Source of the DNA: a bacterium | Lineage (GTDB): Bacteria > Actinomycetota > Actinomycetes > Actinomycetales > Actinomycetaceae | Length of the DNA: 12,168 bases | Assembly (NCBI GenBank): GCA_030544165.1 | Contig: JAUNRP010000033.1 | Coordinates: 1 to 12,168, forward strand | Direction of reading: 5' to 3' | Part shown: one piece after another, positions 4,642 to 10,987 of the stretch | Position numbering within the stretch: position 1 is the first letter of the stretch | Layout: each line of letters starts with the position of its first letter | Notes under the pieces: generated by a model | Database searches by the model: none | Told to the model about the DNA's origin: nothing | What the model saw: only the letters and a program-made list of their open reading frames with translations | Program-made: the position numbers and the translations under genes

Positions 4642-5927
4642 TGCAAGAATCCCTCGTAGTGGCGCTGCTGCAGCTGGGAGTCGATTTCCTTCACCGTCTG
4701 CAGACCCACGCCCACCATGATCATGATCGTGGTGCCACCGAACTGCATGGCGGACTGCACCCCCATGGCCGCGATCACGATCACCGGGAGCATCGCCACC
4801 ACGGCGAGGTACAGGGCGCCCGGCCAGTTGAGGCGGGTGACCACGTAGCGCAGGTAGTCCGCGGTGGGCTGGCCCGCGCGAATGCCCGGGATGAAGCCCC
4901 CGTAGCGCTTCATGTTGTCCGCCACCTCGTCCGGGTTGAACGTGATGGACGTGTAGAAGAACGCGAACGCGATGATGAGCACCGCGTACGTGACCATGTA
5001 GTACCAGGACGTGCCGGTGGCGAAGTTCAGTTGCAGCCACTGGGACCACCCGGAGGTGGGGGCGAACTGCGCGGCCAGCATGGGGACCTGGAGGATCGAG
5101 GACGCGAAGATCACGGGGATCACGCCGGCCTGGTTGATCTTCAGCGGGATGTAGGTGGTGGAACCACCGTAGAGGCGCCGGCCCACCATGCGCTTGGCGT
5201 ACTGCACCGGGATGCGGCGCTGGGTCTGCTCCACGAACACCACCGCGAGGGTGACCACGAACAGGATGAGCAGCAGGATCGCCACGTTACGCACGGCGTT
5301 GTTGGTGGCGGCCACGGCCAGGATCTGCGAGGGGAAGGAGGCCACGATCGAGGTGAAGATCATGAGCGACATCCCGTTGCCCACGCCGCGCTCGGTGATG
5401 AGCTCGCCGAGCCACATGACGAGGCCGGTTCCGGCGGTCATGGCGAGCACCGTGAGGAAGAGGGAGAAGAAGTCCTGCTGCGGGATCGGCACCAGCGGGC
5501 AGCCCGGGAACATGGTGCCGTTGGTGGCCATCACCACCACGGTCACCGACTGGAGGAGTCCGAGGCCGATCGTGAGGTAGCGGGTGTACTGCGTGAGCTT
5601 GGCGGTTCCGGCCTGGCCCTCCTTGTGGAGCGCCTCGAAGTGCGGGATGACCACGCGGAGGAGCTGCACGATGATCGACGCGGTGATGTACGGCATGATG
5701 CCGAGCGCGAAGATCGAGAGCTGGAGGAGCCCGCCGCCCGAGAACAGGTTGACCATGCCGAGCAGTCCGGTCTCCACCGAGGCGGAACACACCTGGACGT
5801 TCCCGTAGTCCACGCCCGGCGCGGGGATCACCGTTCCCAGACGGTAGATCGCCATGATGCCCAACGTGAAGAGCAGCTTGCGGCGCAGATCGGGCGTACG
5901 GAACGCCTGCGCGAATGCAGTAAGCAA
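4638..5927 (-). CDS. secY: Preprotein translocase subunit SecY
   Basis: Channel-forming subunit of the SecYEG translocon in the cytoplasmic membrane, 429 aa. Ten hydrophobic segments fit the SecY fold, roughly at 18–36, 66–90, 116–134, 153–176, 185–199, 213–234, 265–290, 308–329, 369–390 and 396–413. The signature GIMPYITASIIVQLL lies at 76–90. The plug region follows TM1. The cytosolic loop between TM6 and TM7 has QRRIPVQYAKR (236–246), and the TM8–TM9 loop has NPDEVADNMKRYGGFIPGIR (331–350), both SecA and ribosome contact regions. The start is TTG at 5927–5925 after GAGGGGGA, giving the family N-terminus ending in FRTPDLRRKLLFTLG. It lies 158 nt after rplO, past two hairpins, and overlaps adk by 4 nt. 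Confidence 0.97.
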   Translation of the reverse strand: MLTAFAQAFRTPDLRRKLLFTLGIMAIYRLGTVIPAPGVDYGNVQVCSASVETGLLGMVNLFSGGGLLQLSIFALGIMPYITASIIVQLLRVVIPHFEALHKEGQAGTAKLTQYTRYLTIGLGLLQSVTVVVMATNGTMFPGCPLVPIPQQDFFSLFLTVLAMTAGTGLVMWLGELITERGVGNGMSLMIFTSIVASFPSQILAVAATNNAVRNVAILLLILFVVTLAVVFVEQTQRRIPVQYAKRMVGRRLYGGSTTYIPLKINQAGVIPVIFASSILQVPMLAAQFAPTSGWSQWLQLNFATGTSWYYMVTYAVLIIAFAFFYTSITFNPDEVADNMKRYGGFIPGIRAGQPTADYLRYVVTRLNWPGALYLAVVAMLPVIVIAAMGVQSAMQFGGTTIMIMVGVGLQTVKEIDSQLQQRHYEGFLQ

Positions 5928-5964
5928 TTGTCCCCCTCAGGACCAATATTCGTGGGCTGGACTC

Positions 5965-5970
5965 AGGTTA
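5965..5970 (-). promoter_or_regulatory. Weak candidate -10 element upstream of secY
   Basis: TAACCT on the minus strand fits TANNNT and lies about 38 bases before the secY TTG, downstream of the hairpins that follow rplO. No convincing -35 hexamer stands 16–19 bases upstream, so this is only a position-supported guess. Confidence 0.2.
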
Positions 5971-5993
5971 CCCCGCTGGGCTGCCACTTACGG

Positions 5994-6039
5994 AAAAACA
6001 GCCCGGACGCGAGCCTGCCCCCGCCGGGGCGGGGGCAGG
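5994..6039 (-). terminator. Strong GC hairpin with T-run between rplO and secY
   Basis: On the minus strand a perfect 12-nt inverted repeat (6039–6028 with 6025–6014; arms CCTGCCCCCGCC and GGCGGGGGCAGG) makes an 11-bp stem with a 4-nt loop. It is followed, 15 bases further on, by TTTTT (5998–5994). The offset T-run makes it an imperfect intrinsic terminator. A partial terminator or pause site that lowers secY relative to rplO would fit. Confidence 0.5.
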
Positions 6040-6063
6040 TACTCACTCGTTGGCGGCGGGTTC

Positions 6064-6081
6064 GTGGGCGGGAGCGCCCAC
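6064..6081 (-). other. Hairpin immediately after rplO stop
   Basis: A perfect 7-bp stem (plus strand GTGGGCG at 6064–6070 and CGCCCAC at 6075–6081) with a 4-nt loop, starting 4 bases after the rplO stop codon. With the stronger hairpin at 6014–6039 it forms a pair of stem-loops in the same gap. It could stabilise the upstream ribosomal protein message. Confidence 0.5.
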
Positions 6082-6085
6082 CGAA

Positions 6086-6553
6086 TCAGGCCTGGGCGAT
6101 CGTGCCGCCGGCCGCCTCGATCTTCTCCTTGGCGGAGGACGAGTAGGCATCGACCTCGAGCTGCACCTTGACGGTGATCTCGCCGTTTCCCAGCACCTTC
6201 ACCGGCTGGCCCTTGCGGACCGCGCCCTTCTCCACCAGATCGGCGACCGTCACGGTGCCGCCCTCCGGGAAGAGCTCGGAGATGGTGGCCACGTTGACCA
6301 CCTGGAACTCCACCCGGTGCGGGTTCTTGAAGCCGCGGAGCTTGGGGAGCCGCATGTGGAGCGGCATCTGGCCACCCTCGAATGCTGCGGGCACCTTGTT
6401 GCGCGCCTTGGTTCCCTTGGTTCCACGGCCTGCGGTCTTGCCACCCTTGCCACCCTCACCACGGCCCACACGGGTCTTGGCGGTCTTGGCTCCGGGCGCC
6501 GGGCGCAGGTCGTGCACCTTGAGGACGCGCGCGTTCTCGGTTGCGTCGGCCAT
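6086..6553 (-). CDS. rplO: 50S ribosomal protein L15
   Basis: Large-subunit assembly protein L15, 155 aa, which threads a long Gly- and Arg/Lys-rich N-terminal arm into 23S rRNA. The arm is clear: VHDLRPAPGAK at 13–23, then TRVGRGEGGKGGKTAGRGTK. Then come QMPLHMRLPKLRGFKN and a globular C-terminal half with VADLVEKGAV and VKVLGNGEITVKVQLEVDA. The ATG at 6553–6551 shares its A with the rpmD TAA stop (TAATG), and AGAGGTG lies about 8 bases upstream within rpmD, so the two are coupled. It ends the tight rpsE-rpmD-rplO run and is followed by the 158-nt structured gap before secY. Confidence 0.97.
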   Translation of the reverse strand: MADATENARVLKVHDLRPAPGAKTAKTRVGRGEGGKGGKTAGRGTKGTKARNKVPAAFEGGQMPLHMRLPKLRGFKNPHRVEFQVVNVATISELFPEGGTVTVADLVEKGAVRKGQPVKVLGNGEITVKVQLEVDAYSSSAKEKIEAAGGTIAQA

Positions 6554-6735
6554 TACTTCACCTCTTCAACGGTCACAAGGTGGGCCACGGTGCGGATCAT
6601 GCCCCGGGTCGCCTTGTCATCGGTGCGGGAGACGCTCTGCCCGATCTTGCGCAGACCGAGGGTCTTGAGCGTCTCACGCTGGTTGTGGGTCCCGCCGATG
6701 GCGGACTTGGTCTGGGTTACCTTGAGCTCGGCCAT
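6553..6735 (-). CDS. rpmD: 50S ribosomal protein L30
   Basis: Small large-subunit protein L30, 60 aa, normal family length, on the solvent side of the 50S near 5S rRNA. It reads MAELKVTQTKSAIGGTHNQR, then ETLKTLGLRKIGQSV, RGMIRTVAHLVTVEEV, ending in K; the IG(G/R)…TLGLRK…M(I/V)…V pattern is diagnostic. ATG overlaps the rpsE TAA stop by one base (TAATG), with GGAGG about 8–9 bases upstream. It lies between rpsE and rplO as in nearly all spc operons that carry it. Confidence 0.97.
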   Translation of the reverse strand: MAELKVTQTKSAIGGTHNQRETLKTLGLRKIGQSVSRTDDKATRGMIRTVAHLVTVEEVK

Positions 6736-7430
6736 TACGAGTTACCTCCCGGCTGGGCCGCGGCGACCTCGGCCTCGTGGCGCGCGCGCTCGTCGGCGGC
6801 GGCGCGGGCGCGCAGCATGCCGACCGGAGCAACGTGCTCCAGCGACAGGCCGCGGCGGGCCGCGACGGCCTCCGGCTGCTCGAGTGCCTGGAGTCCGGCC
6901 ACGGTCGCCTTCACGATGTTGATCGCGTTGGACGAGCCCATCGACTTGGACAGGATGTCGTGGATACCCGCGCACTCGAGGACGGCGCGCACCGGACCAC
7001 CGGCGATAACACCGGTACCCGGGGAGGCCGGGCGCAGGAAGACGACGCCGGCGGCGTCCTCACCCTGAACCGCGTGCGGGATGGTACGGCCGATGCGGGG
7101 AACCTTGAAGAAGCTCTTCTTCGCCTCCTCGACACCCTTGGCGATCGCCGCGGGCACCTCCTTGGCCTTGCCGTATCCCACGCCGACCGTGCCGTCGCCG
7201 TCTCCCACGACCACCAGCGCGGTGAAGGAGAAACGACGTCCACCCTTCACGACCTTGGCGACGCGGTTGATGGTGACAACACGCTCGATGTACTGGTTCT
7301 TCTCATCGCGGGGCGCCCGGCTCGAGTCCCGGCGCGCGTCACGGCGCGCGTTCTGGGACTCGCGGGACTCGCGGGTCTCGCCCTGGCCCTCGGAGCCGGA
7401 GCCGGCCCTGCTTCGCTGCGGTGCAGCCAT
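6735..7430 (-). CDS. rpsE: 30S ribosomal protein S5, with extended N-terminus
   Basis: Small-subunit protein S5, 231 aa, which with S3 and S4 lines the mRNA entry channel and affects decoding accuracy. The double-stranded-RNA-binding half runs from about 45 (YIERVVTINRVAKVVKGGRR, then FSFTALVVVGDG); the second domain has SPGTGVIAGGPVRAVLE, KSMGSSNAINIVKAT, and LEQPEAVAARRG. E. coli S5 is 167 aa. The extra length is an N-terminal tail of about 43 residues rich in R, E, S and D with short repeats (RES-RES, ARRD-ARRD), plus an Ala/Arg-rich C-terminal tail of about 25 residues. ATG at 7430–7428 follows AGAGG about 9 bases upstream. It lies 25 nt after rplR and overlaps rpmD by one base. Confidence 0.97.
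   Translation of the reverse strand: MAAPQRSRAGSGSEGQGETRESRESQNARRDARRDSSRAPRDEKNQYIERVVTINRVAKVVKGGRRFSFTALVVVGDGDGTVGVGYGKAKEVPAAIAKGVEEAKKSFFKVPRIGRTIPHAVQGEDAAGVVFLRPASPGTGVIAGGPVRAVLECAGIHDILSKSMGSSNAINIVKATVAGLQALEQPEAVAARRGLSLEHVAPVGMLRARAAADERARHEAEVAAAQPGGNS
7330..7372. repeat. Short tandem repeats in the rpsE N-terminal tail
   Basis: Within rpsE, CGGCGCGCGT occurs at 7330–7339 and again at 7342–7351 (period 12), and GGGACTCGC occurs twice back to back at 7355–7372 (period 9). Both periods are multiples of three, so changes in copy number would keep the frame. They encode the ARRD-ARRD and RES-RES peptide repeats and point to slippage as the origin of the tail. Confidence 0.7.
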
Positions 7431-7455
7431 CAGTTCTACCTCTGCTCTCTTGTCT

Positions 7456-7827
7456 CTAGAGGGTCAGTCCACCGTCACGGGCGCCGTCAGCGACGGCGGC
7501 CACGCGGCCGTGGTACTTGTTTCCACCCCGGTCGAACACAGCCTCCTCGATCCCCGCGTCCTTGGAGCGGAGGGCGATGAGCTGGCCAACCTTGCGGGCC
7601 TTGTCGGTCTTGTCTCCATCCGCCTCGCGGAGGTCCACCTCGAGGGTGGAGGCGGAGACGAGGGTGCGTCCGGTCGCGTCGTCCACGAGCTGCGCCACCA
7701 TGTGGCGGTTGGAACGGGTCACCACCAGGCGGGGACGGGAGGCGGTGCCGCTGATCTTCTTGCGGACACGGAAGTGCCGGCGCGCACGCGAGACGGCCTT
7801 GCCCTTGCCCTTGATCGTTACTGCCAT
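7456..7827 (-). CDS. rplR: 50S ribosomal protein L18
   Basis: Large-subunit protein L18, 123 aa, which binds 5S rRNA with L5 and helps dock it in the central protuberance. The basic N-terminus is AVSRARRHFRVRKKISGTAS (11–30), followed by the core RPRLVVTRSNRHMVAQLVDD. Then TLVSAST, the IALRSKDAGIEEAVFDRGG block, and a C-terminus NKYHGRVAAVADGARDGGL. Full family length. ATG at 7827–7825 is 2 nt after the rplF TAG; no strong ribosome site is visible within rplF, so coupling is likely. Confidence 0.97.
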   Translation of the reverse strand: MAVTIKGKGKAVSRARRHFRVRKKISGTASRPRLVVTRSNRHMVAQLVDDATGRTLVSASTLEVDLREADGDKTDKARKVGQLIALRSKDAGIEEAVFDRGGNKYHGRVAAVADGARDGGLTL

Positions 7828-7829
7828 GG

Positions 7830-8369
7830 CTACTTACCAGCCTTTCCGACCTTGCGGCGGACCTGCTCGCCCGCGTAGCGCACACCCTTGCCCTTGTAGG
7901 GCTCGGGCTTACGGATCTTGCGGATGTTCGCGGCCGTCTCACCGACGAGCTGCTTGGAGATACCGGAGACCGAGAACTTGTTCGGTCCCTCCACCGCGAA
8001 GGTGATCCCCTCGGGAGGGGACACGACCACCGGGTGCGAGAAGCCGAGGTTGAACTCGAGGTTCGAGCCCTTGGCGAGCACACGGTAACCGGTGCCCACG
8101 ATCTCGAGCTTCTTCTCGTAGCCCTGGGTCACACCCACCACCATGTTGTTGATGAGGGTGCGCGTGAGGCCGTGGAGCGCGCGCGAGTCGCGCTCATCGT
8201 CCGGGCGCGTCACCTCGAGCGCGCCATCCTCACCCTTCTCCACGGCAATCTGGCCGGGGATCTGGTGGGAGAGCTCGCCCTTGGGGCCCTTCACCGTGAC
8301 GGTGCTGCCGTCGATCTTCACCTCGACGCCGCTCGGGACCGGGATCGGAAGTCGTCCAATTCGGGACAT
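7830..8369 (-). CDS. rplF: 50S ribosomal protein L6
   Basis: Large-subunit protein L6, 179 aa, near the factor-binding site and the sarcin-ricin loop. It begins MSRIGRLPIPVPSGVEVKID and carries the two tandem repeats of the L6 fold. The C-terminal one holds the family signature region PEPYKGKGVRYAGEQVRRK. ATG at 8369–8367 has AAGGAG about 8 bases upstream in a 19-nt gap after rpsH. An in-frame upstream start at 8420 would overlap rpsH and add a non-homologous tail, so it is rejected. The stop is TAG, 2 nt before rplR. Confidence 0.97.
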   Translation of the reverse strand: MSRIGRLPIPVPSGVEVKIDGSTVTVKGPKGELSHQIPGQIAVEKGEDGALEVTRPDDERDSRALHGLTRTLINNMVVGVTQGYEKKLEIVGTGYRVLAKGSNLEFNLGFSHPVVVSPPEGITFAVEGPNKFSVSGISKQLVGETAANIRKIRKPEPYKGKGVRYAGEQVRRKVGKAGK

Positions 8370-8388
8370 GTCATAGCTCCTTTCCGGG

Positions 8389-8787
8389 TCACCAGACGTA
8401 GGCGAGGACTTCCCCGCCAACGCCCTTGTTCTCGGCCTCGCGGTCAGTCAGGAGACCGGAGGAGGTGGACAGGATCGCGACGCCCAGGCCGCCCAGGACC
8501 TTCGGGAGGTTGGTGGACTTGGCGTACACGCGGAGGCCCGGCTTGGAGATGCGACGCACACCGGCGATCGCACGCTCACGGTTGGGGCCGAACTTGAGGT
8601 TGAGGGTGAGCTCCTTGCCCACCTCAAGATCCTTGGTGGCGAAGTCGGCGATGTAGCCCTCCGCCTTCAGGATCTCGGCAATCGCCGCCTTCAGCTTGGA
8701 GTACGGCATGGTGACCTCGTCGTGGTGCGCAGCGTTCGCGTTGCGCAGACGGGTCAGCATGTCCGCAATGGGATCGGTCATTGTCAT
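8389..8787 (-). CDS. rpsH: 30S ribosomal protein S8
   Basis: Small-subunit primary rRNA-binding protein S8, 132 aa, which binds 16S rRNA helix 21. In E. coli it also represses its own operon through the rplE leader, but no such site can be recognised here. It begins MTMTDPIADMLTRLRNANAA, has MPYSKLKAAIAEILKAEGYI, and ends with GLGVAILSTSSGLLTDREAE, then NKGVGGEVLAYVW, the S8 RNA-binding signature. ATG at 8787 is preferred to the second ATG at 8781, because many actinobacterial S8s begin MTMTDP. The GAGGAAGGG ribosome site is rather far away (about 12 bases). It lies 61 nt after rpsZ; that gap holds one 5-bp hairpin (8818–8831). Confidence 0.96.
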   Translation of the reverse strand: MTMTDPIADMLTRLRNANAAHHDEVTMPYSKLKAAIAEILKAEGYIADFATKDLEVGKELTLNLKFGPNRERAIAGVRRISKPGLRVYAKSTNLPKVLGGLGVAILSTSSGLLTDREAENKGVGGEVLAYVW

Positions 8788-8848
8788 TGTGGGCGTCTGC
8801 CCTTCCTCGGGGCGGTTTCCGCGTCTGCGGACCTGCCACGTAGTTGGT

Positions 8849-9034
8849 TTACCAGCTGGACTTCGTCACGCCCGGGAGCTGGCCACGCAGGGCCATCTCG
8901 CGCAGGCAGACTCGGCACAGTCCGAACTTGCGGTACACCGAGTGCGGACGGCCGCACCGCTGGCACCGGGTGTAGGCGCGAACAGCAAACTTGGGCTTGC
9001 GGTTCGCCTTGTTCTTCAGAGCGGTCTTCGCCAT
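8849..9034 (-). CDS. rpsZ: 30S ribosomal protein S14, type Z (zinc-binding)
   Basis: Short zinc-ribbon S14, 61 aa, in the 30S head near S3, S10 and S19. Ligands C24, C27, C40 and C43 are in RCQRCGRPHSVYRKFGLCRV and the next Cys, so it is the zinc-dependent C+ form. The C-terminus is REMALRGQLPGVTKSSW. ATG at 9034–9032 is 3 nt after the rplE stop, with GGAGGA about 7 bases upstream inside rplE. Actinobacteria often keep a second, zinc-free 101-residue S14 elsewhere under zinc control; none is in this window. The gene is also called rpsN in some annotations. Confidence 0.97.
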   Translation of the reverse strand: MAKTALKNKANRKPKFAVRAYTRCQRCGRPHSVYRKFGLCRVCLREMALRGQLPGVTKSSW

Positions 9035-9037
9035 GGA

Positions 9038-9622
9038 TCAGTCCTCCTTGAAGGGGAACCCGAGGTGCTTGAGCAGCGCCCGCCCCTCAGCGTCGTTCGT
9101 CGCGCCCGTGACCACGGTGATGTCCATGCCGCGCACGCGATCGGTCTTGTCCTGGTCGATCTCGTGGAACATGGACTGCTCCGTGAGGCCGAAGGTGTAG
9201 TTGCCGTTCCCGTCGAACTGCTTGGGGCTCAGTCCGCGGAAGTCGCGGATGCGCGGCAGTGCGAGGGACAGCAGACGGTCGAGGAACTCCCACATCCGGT
9301 CACCGCGCAGTGTCACGTGCGCGCCGATCGGCATGCCCTCGCGCAGCTTGAACTGTGCGATGGACTTGCGGGCCTTGGTCACCTGGGGCTTCTGCCCGGT
9401 GATCGCGGTCAGGTCGGCGATGGCGCCCTCGATGATCTTGGCGTCCTTCGCGGCGTCGCCCACACCCATGTTCACCACGATCTTGGTGACCCCGGGGATC
9501 TGGTTGACGTTGGCGTAACCGAACTCCTCCAGCATCGCGGGCTTGATCTCCGCGCGGAAGCGCTCCTTGAGGCGAGGCGCCACCTTCTCCGCCGTAGCGG
9601 TCTTCTCAGCGGTCTCGGTCAC
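9038..9622 (-). CDS. rplE: 50S ribosomal protein L5
   Basis: Large-subunit protein L5, 194 aa, which binds 5S rRNA in the central protuberance and contacts P-site tRNA and S13. After a short variable N-terminus, RLKERFRAEIKPAMLEEFGY (17–36) begins the core. Then IPGVTKIVVNMGVGDA, TGQKPQVTKARKSIAQFKLR, GAHVTLRG, IRDFRGLSPKQFDGNGNYTF and VRGMDITVVTGA follow. It starts with GTG at 9622–9620, overlapping the rplX stop as GTGA, with AAGGAG about 8 bases upstream; no ATG start fits. The length is normal for actinobacteria. It ends TGA, 3 nt before rpsZ. Confidence 0.97.
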   Translation of the reverse strand: MTETAEKTATAEKVAPRLKERFRAEIKPAMLEEFGYANVNQIPGVTKIVVNMGVGDAAKDAKIIEGAIADLTAITGQKPQVTKARKSIAQFKLREGMPIGAHVTLRGDRMWEFLDRLLSLALPRIRDFRGLSPKQFDGNGNYTFGLTEQSMFHEIDQDKTDRVRGMDITVVTGATNDAEGRALLKHLGFPFKED

Positions 9623-9963
9623 AGTTCGATCTCCTTACCGGCCCTGCGGCCGATGCGCTCACGAGCGATCTTGGTGCGGCCACCACGCTTGACCTCGACC
9701 TCGCGGTATCCCACGCGGACGGGCTTCTTGTCCGGACCCACCAGCATCACGTTGGACACGTGGATCGGGGCCTCGACGGTCTCGATGCCACCGGTGCGGG
9801 CGCCGCGCTGCGACTGCCCCACCTTGGTGTGGCGCTTGACGCGCTGCACGCCCTCAACGATCAGGCGGTCGGAGTCCGTGAGGACCTCGAGCACGCGGCC
9901 GGTACGGCCCTTGTCGCGACCACTGATCACCTGGACCAGGTCGCCCTTCTTGATCTTCGCCAT
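9619..9963 (-). CDS. rplX: 50S ribosomal protein L24
   Basis: Large-subunit assembly initiator L24, 114 aa, which binds the 5' domain of 23S rRNA. It begins MAKIKKGDLVQVISGRDKGR, a KOW motif covering about residues 4–31. It continues with GVQRVKRHTKVGQSQRGART and GIETVEAPIHVSNVMLV, ending AGKEIEL. ATG at 9963–9961 is one base after the rplN stop, with GGAGG about 9–10 bases upstream inside rplN. A longer in-frame start at 10014 lies inside rplN and does not match the family. The stop overlaps the rplE start as GTGA. Confidence 0.97.
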   Translation of the reverse strand: MAKIKKGDLVQVISGRDKGRTGRVLEVLTDSDRLIVEGVQRVKRHTKVGQSQRGARTGGIETVEAPIHVSNVMLVGPDKKPVRVGYREVEVKRGGRTKIARERIGRRAGKEIEL

Positions 9964-9964
9964 T

Positions 9965-10333
9965 TCAGAGCACCTCCGGGGCAAGCGAGATGATGCGCAT
10001 GAACTTCTTGTCACGCAGCTCGCGGCCCACCGGGCCGAAGATGCGGGTGCCGCGCGGCTCGCCGTCGGCCTTGAGGATCACGGCAGCGTTCTCGTCGAAG
10101 CGGATGTAGGAGCCGTCCGGGCGGCGGCGGGACTTGCGGGTCCGCACCACGACCGCCTTGACGACGTCACCCTTCTTGACGTTTCCGCCCGGGATCGCGT
10201 CCTTCACGGTGGCAACGATGATGTCGCCGATGCCGGCATAGCGCCGACCTGAGCCACCGAGCACCCGGATGCAGAGGATCTCCTTCGCACCCGTGTTGTC
10301 GGCGACCTTCAGTCGCGTCTCCTGCTGGATCAT
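9965..10333 (-). CDS. rplN: 50S ribosomal protein L14
   Basis: Large-subunit protein L14, 122 aa, which contacts 16S rRNA in an intersubunit bridge and is the docking site of the silencing factor RsfS in many bacteria. It begins MIQQETRLKVADNTGAKEIL and has CIRVLGGSGRRYAGIGDIIV, VKKGDVVKAVVVRTRK, FDENAAVILKADGEPRGTRI and FGPVGRELRDK. Length and sequence are canonical. ATG at 10333–10331 follows AGGAG about 9 bases upstream, in a 67-nt gap after rpsQ in which I see no clear hairpin or promoter. In mycobacteria unrelated genes are inserted at this junction; here there are none. Confidence 0.97.
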   Translation of the reverse strand: MIQQETRLKVADNTGAKEILCIRVLGGSGRRYAGIGDIIVATVKDAIPGGNVKKGDVVKAVVVRTRKSRRRPDGSYIRFDENAAVILKADGEPRGTRIFGPVGRELRDKKFMRIISLAPEVL

Positions 10334-10400
10334 TGTTAGTTTCTCCTGTCGTCGTGCCGGTTCTCGCGGTGGTCCCCGAGCCTGGCCGAACTAATGGGCC

Positions 10401-10721
10401 TTACTTGGCCTTCTCGATGATGGTGAGGAGCCGCCAGTGCTTGGTGGCCGAGAGCGGACGCGTTTCCATGATGCGAACGAGATCGCCGATGCCAGCCTCG
10501 TTGTTCTCATCGTGGGCCTTGACCTTTGTGGACTTGGTGAGCACCTTGCCGTACAGCGGGTGCTTCACGCGGTCCTCGAGCTCCACCACGATGGTCTTCT
10601 GCATCTTGTCGGACACGACGTAGCCCTGACGCACCTTGCGCTGGTTGCGCTCGGTTGCGGTCTCATTCTCGACGACGTCACTCGCCGTGGCCTCGGGGGC
10701 CTGGGTTGCGTTCTCGCTCAC
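10401..10721 (-). CDS. rpsQ: 30S ribosomal protein S17, with acidic N-terminal extension
   Basis: Small-subunit primary rRNA-binding protein S17, 106 aa, an OB-fold protein at the base of the 30S body. The core begins near residue 26 (RNQRKVRQGYVVSDKMQKTI) and continues with VVELEDRVKHPLYGKVLTKS, DLVRIMETRPLSATKHWRL, as in all S17. E. coli S17 is 84 aa. The extra part here is an acidic N-terminus rich in E, A and T (MSENATQAPEATASDVVENE). It starts with GTG at 10721–10719, overlapping the rpmC stop as GTGA, with GGAGAAGG about 10 bases upstream; no other start lies between it and the core. Stop is TAA. Confidence 0.96.
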   Translation of the reverse strand: MSENATQAPEATASDVVENETATERNQRKVRQGYVVSDKMQKTIVVELEDRVKHPLYGKVLTKSTKVKAHDENNEAGIGDLVRIMETRPLSATKHWRLLTIIEKAK

Positions 10722-10987
10722 TTCTTCTTCGCCTTCTCCGCCTTGGTGGGCTTCTCGGTGCTGGGCTCCGTACGGATCCCGAGCTCACGCTCACGCACGA
10801 TGGTGTAGATGCGCGCGATGTCCTTCTTCACGGCGCGGAATCGGCCGTGGTCCTCGAGCTGGCCGGTGGCCTGCGAGAAGCGCAGGTTGAACAGCTCGGC
10901 CTTGGCCTTCGCGAGTTCGTCTGCGAGCTTCTGGTTGTCCATGGTGTCGAGGTCGCTGGCCGCAAGGCCCTTGGAGCCGTATGCCAT
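10718..10987 (-). CDS. rpmC: 50S ribosomal protein L29
   Basis: Large-subunit protein L29, 89 aa, a coiled-coil protein beside the exit tunnel that contacts L23 and trigger factor. The two-helix core lies at about 12–70 and includes NQKLADELAKAKAELFNLRF, QATGQLEDHGRFRAVKKDIA and YTIVRERELGI. A Lys-rich tail of about 18 residues follows (ending KPTKAEKAKKK), longer than the 63-residue E. coli protein. ATG at 10987–10985 shares a base with the rplP TGA (TGATG); the upstream site is a G-rich stretch inside rplP. Its stop overlaps rpsQ. Confidence 0.96.
   Translation of the reverse strand: MAYGSKGLAASDLDTMDNQKLADELAKAKAELFNLRFSQATGQLEDHGRFRAVKKDIARIYTIVRERELGIRTEPSTEKPTKAEKAKKK

Noticed and set aside
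4072..5049. A 325-residue frame with adenylate kinase at its end, as if a fusion
   Set aside because: The first 136 residues are out-of-frame secY sequence; the ATGA overlap and the P-loop position place the adk start at 4641.
4641..6146. A long plus-strand open frame opposite secY (501 codons)
   Set aside because: It is an antisense shadow of high-GC coding DNA; its product is His/Glu/Arg-rich with no recognisable fold, and secY and rplO account for the sequence.
7830..8420. Longer rplF start at 8420
   Set aside because: The extension overlaps the rpsH coding end and does not match L6; ATG 8369 has a good ribosome site and the usual MSRIG N-terminus.
8818..8831. 5-bp hairpin in the rpsZ–rpsH gap as a terminator
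   Set aside because: The stem is too short, there is no T-run, and it lies inside the main ribosomal operon; chance is likely.
9619..10014. Longer rplX start at 10014
   Set aside because: The added 17 residues lie inside rplN and are not L24-like; ATG 9963 begins the KOW motif correctly.
8696..10252. A 518-codon plus-strand open frame opposite rpsH, rpsZ, rplE, rplX and rplN
   Set aside because: It crosses five conserved genes and the gaps between some of them, and has low-complexity composition; it is a third-position GC artefact.
10334..10400. Possible regulatory element or inserted gene in the rpsQ–rplN gap
   Set aside because: The 67 nt hold only the rplN ribosome binding site; I see no strong hairpin, promoter or open frame.
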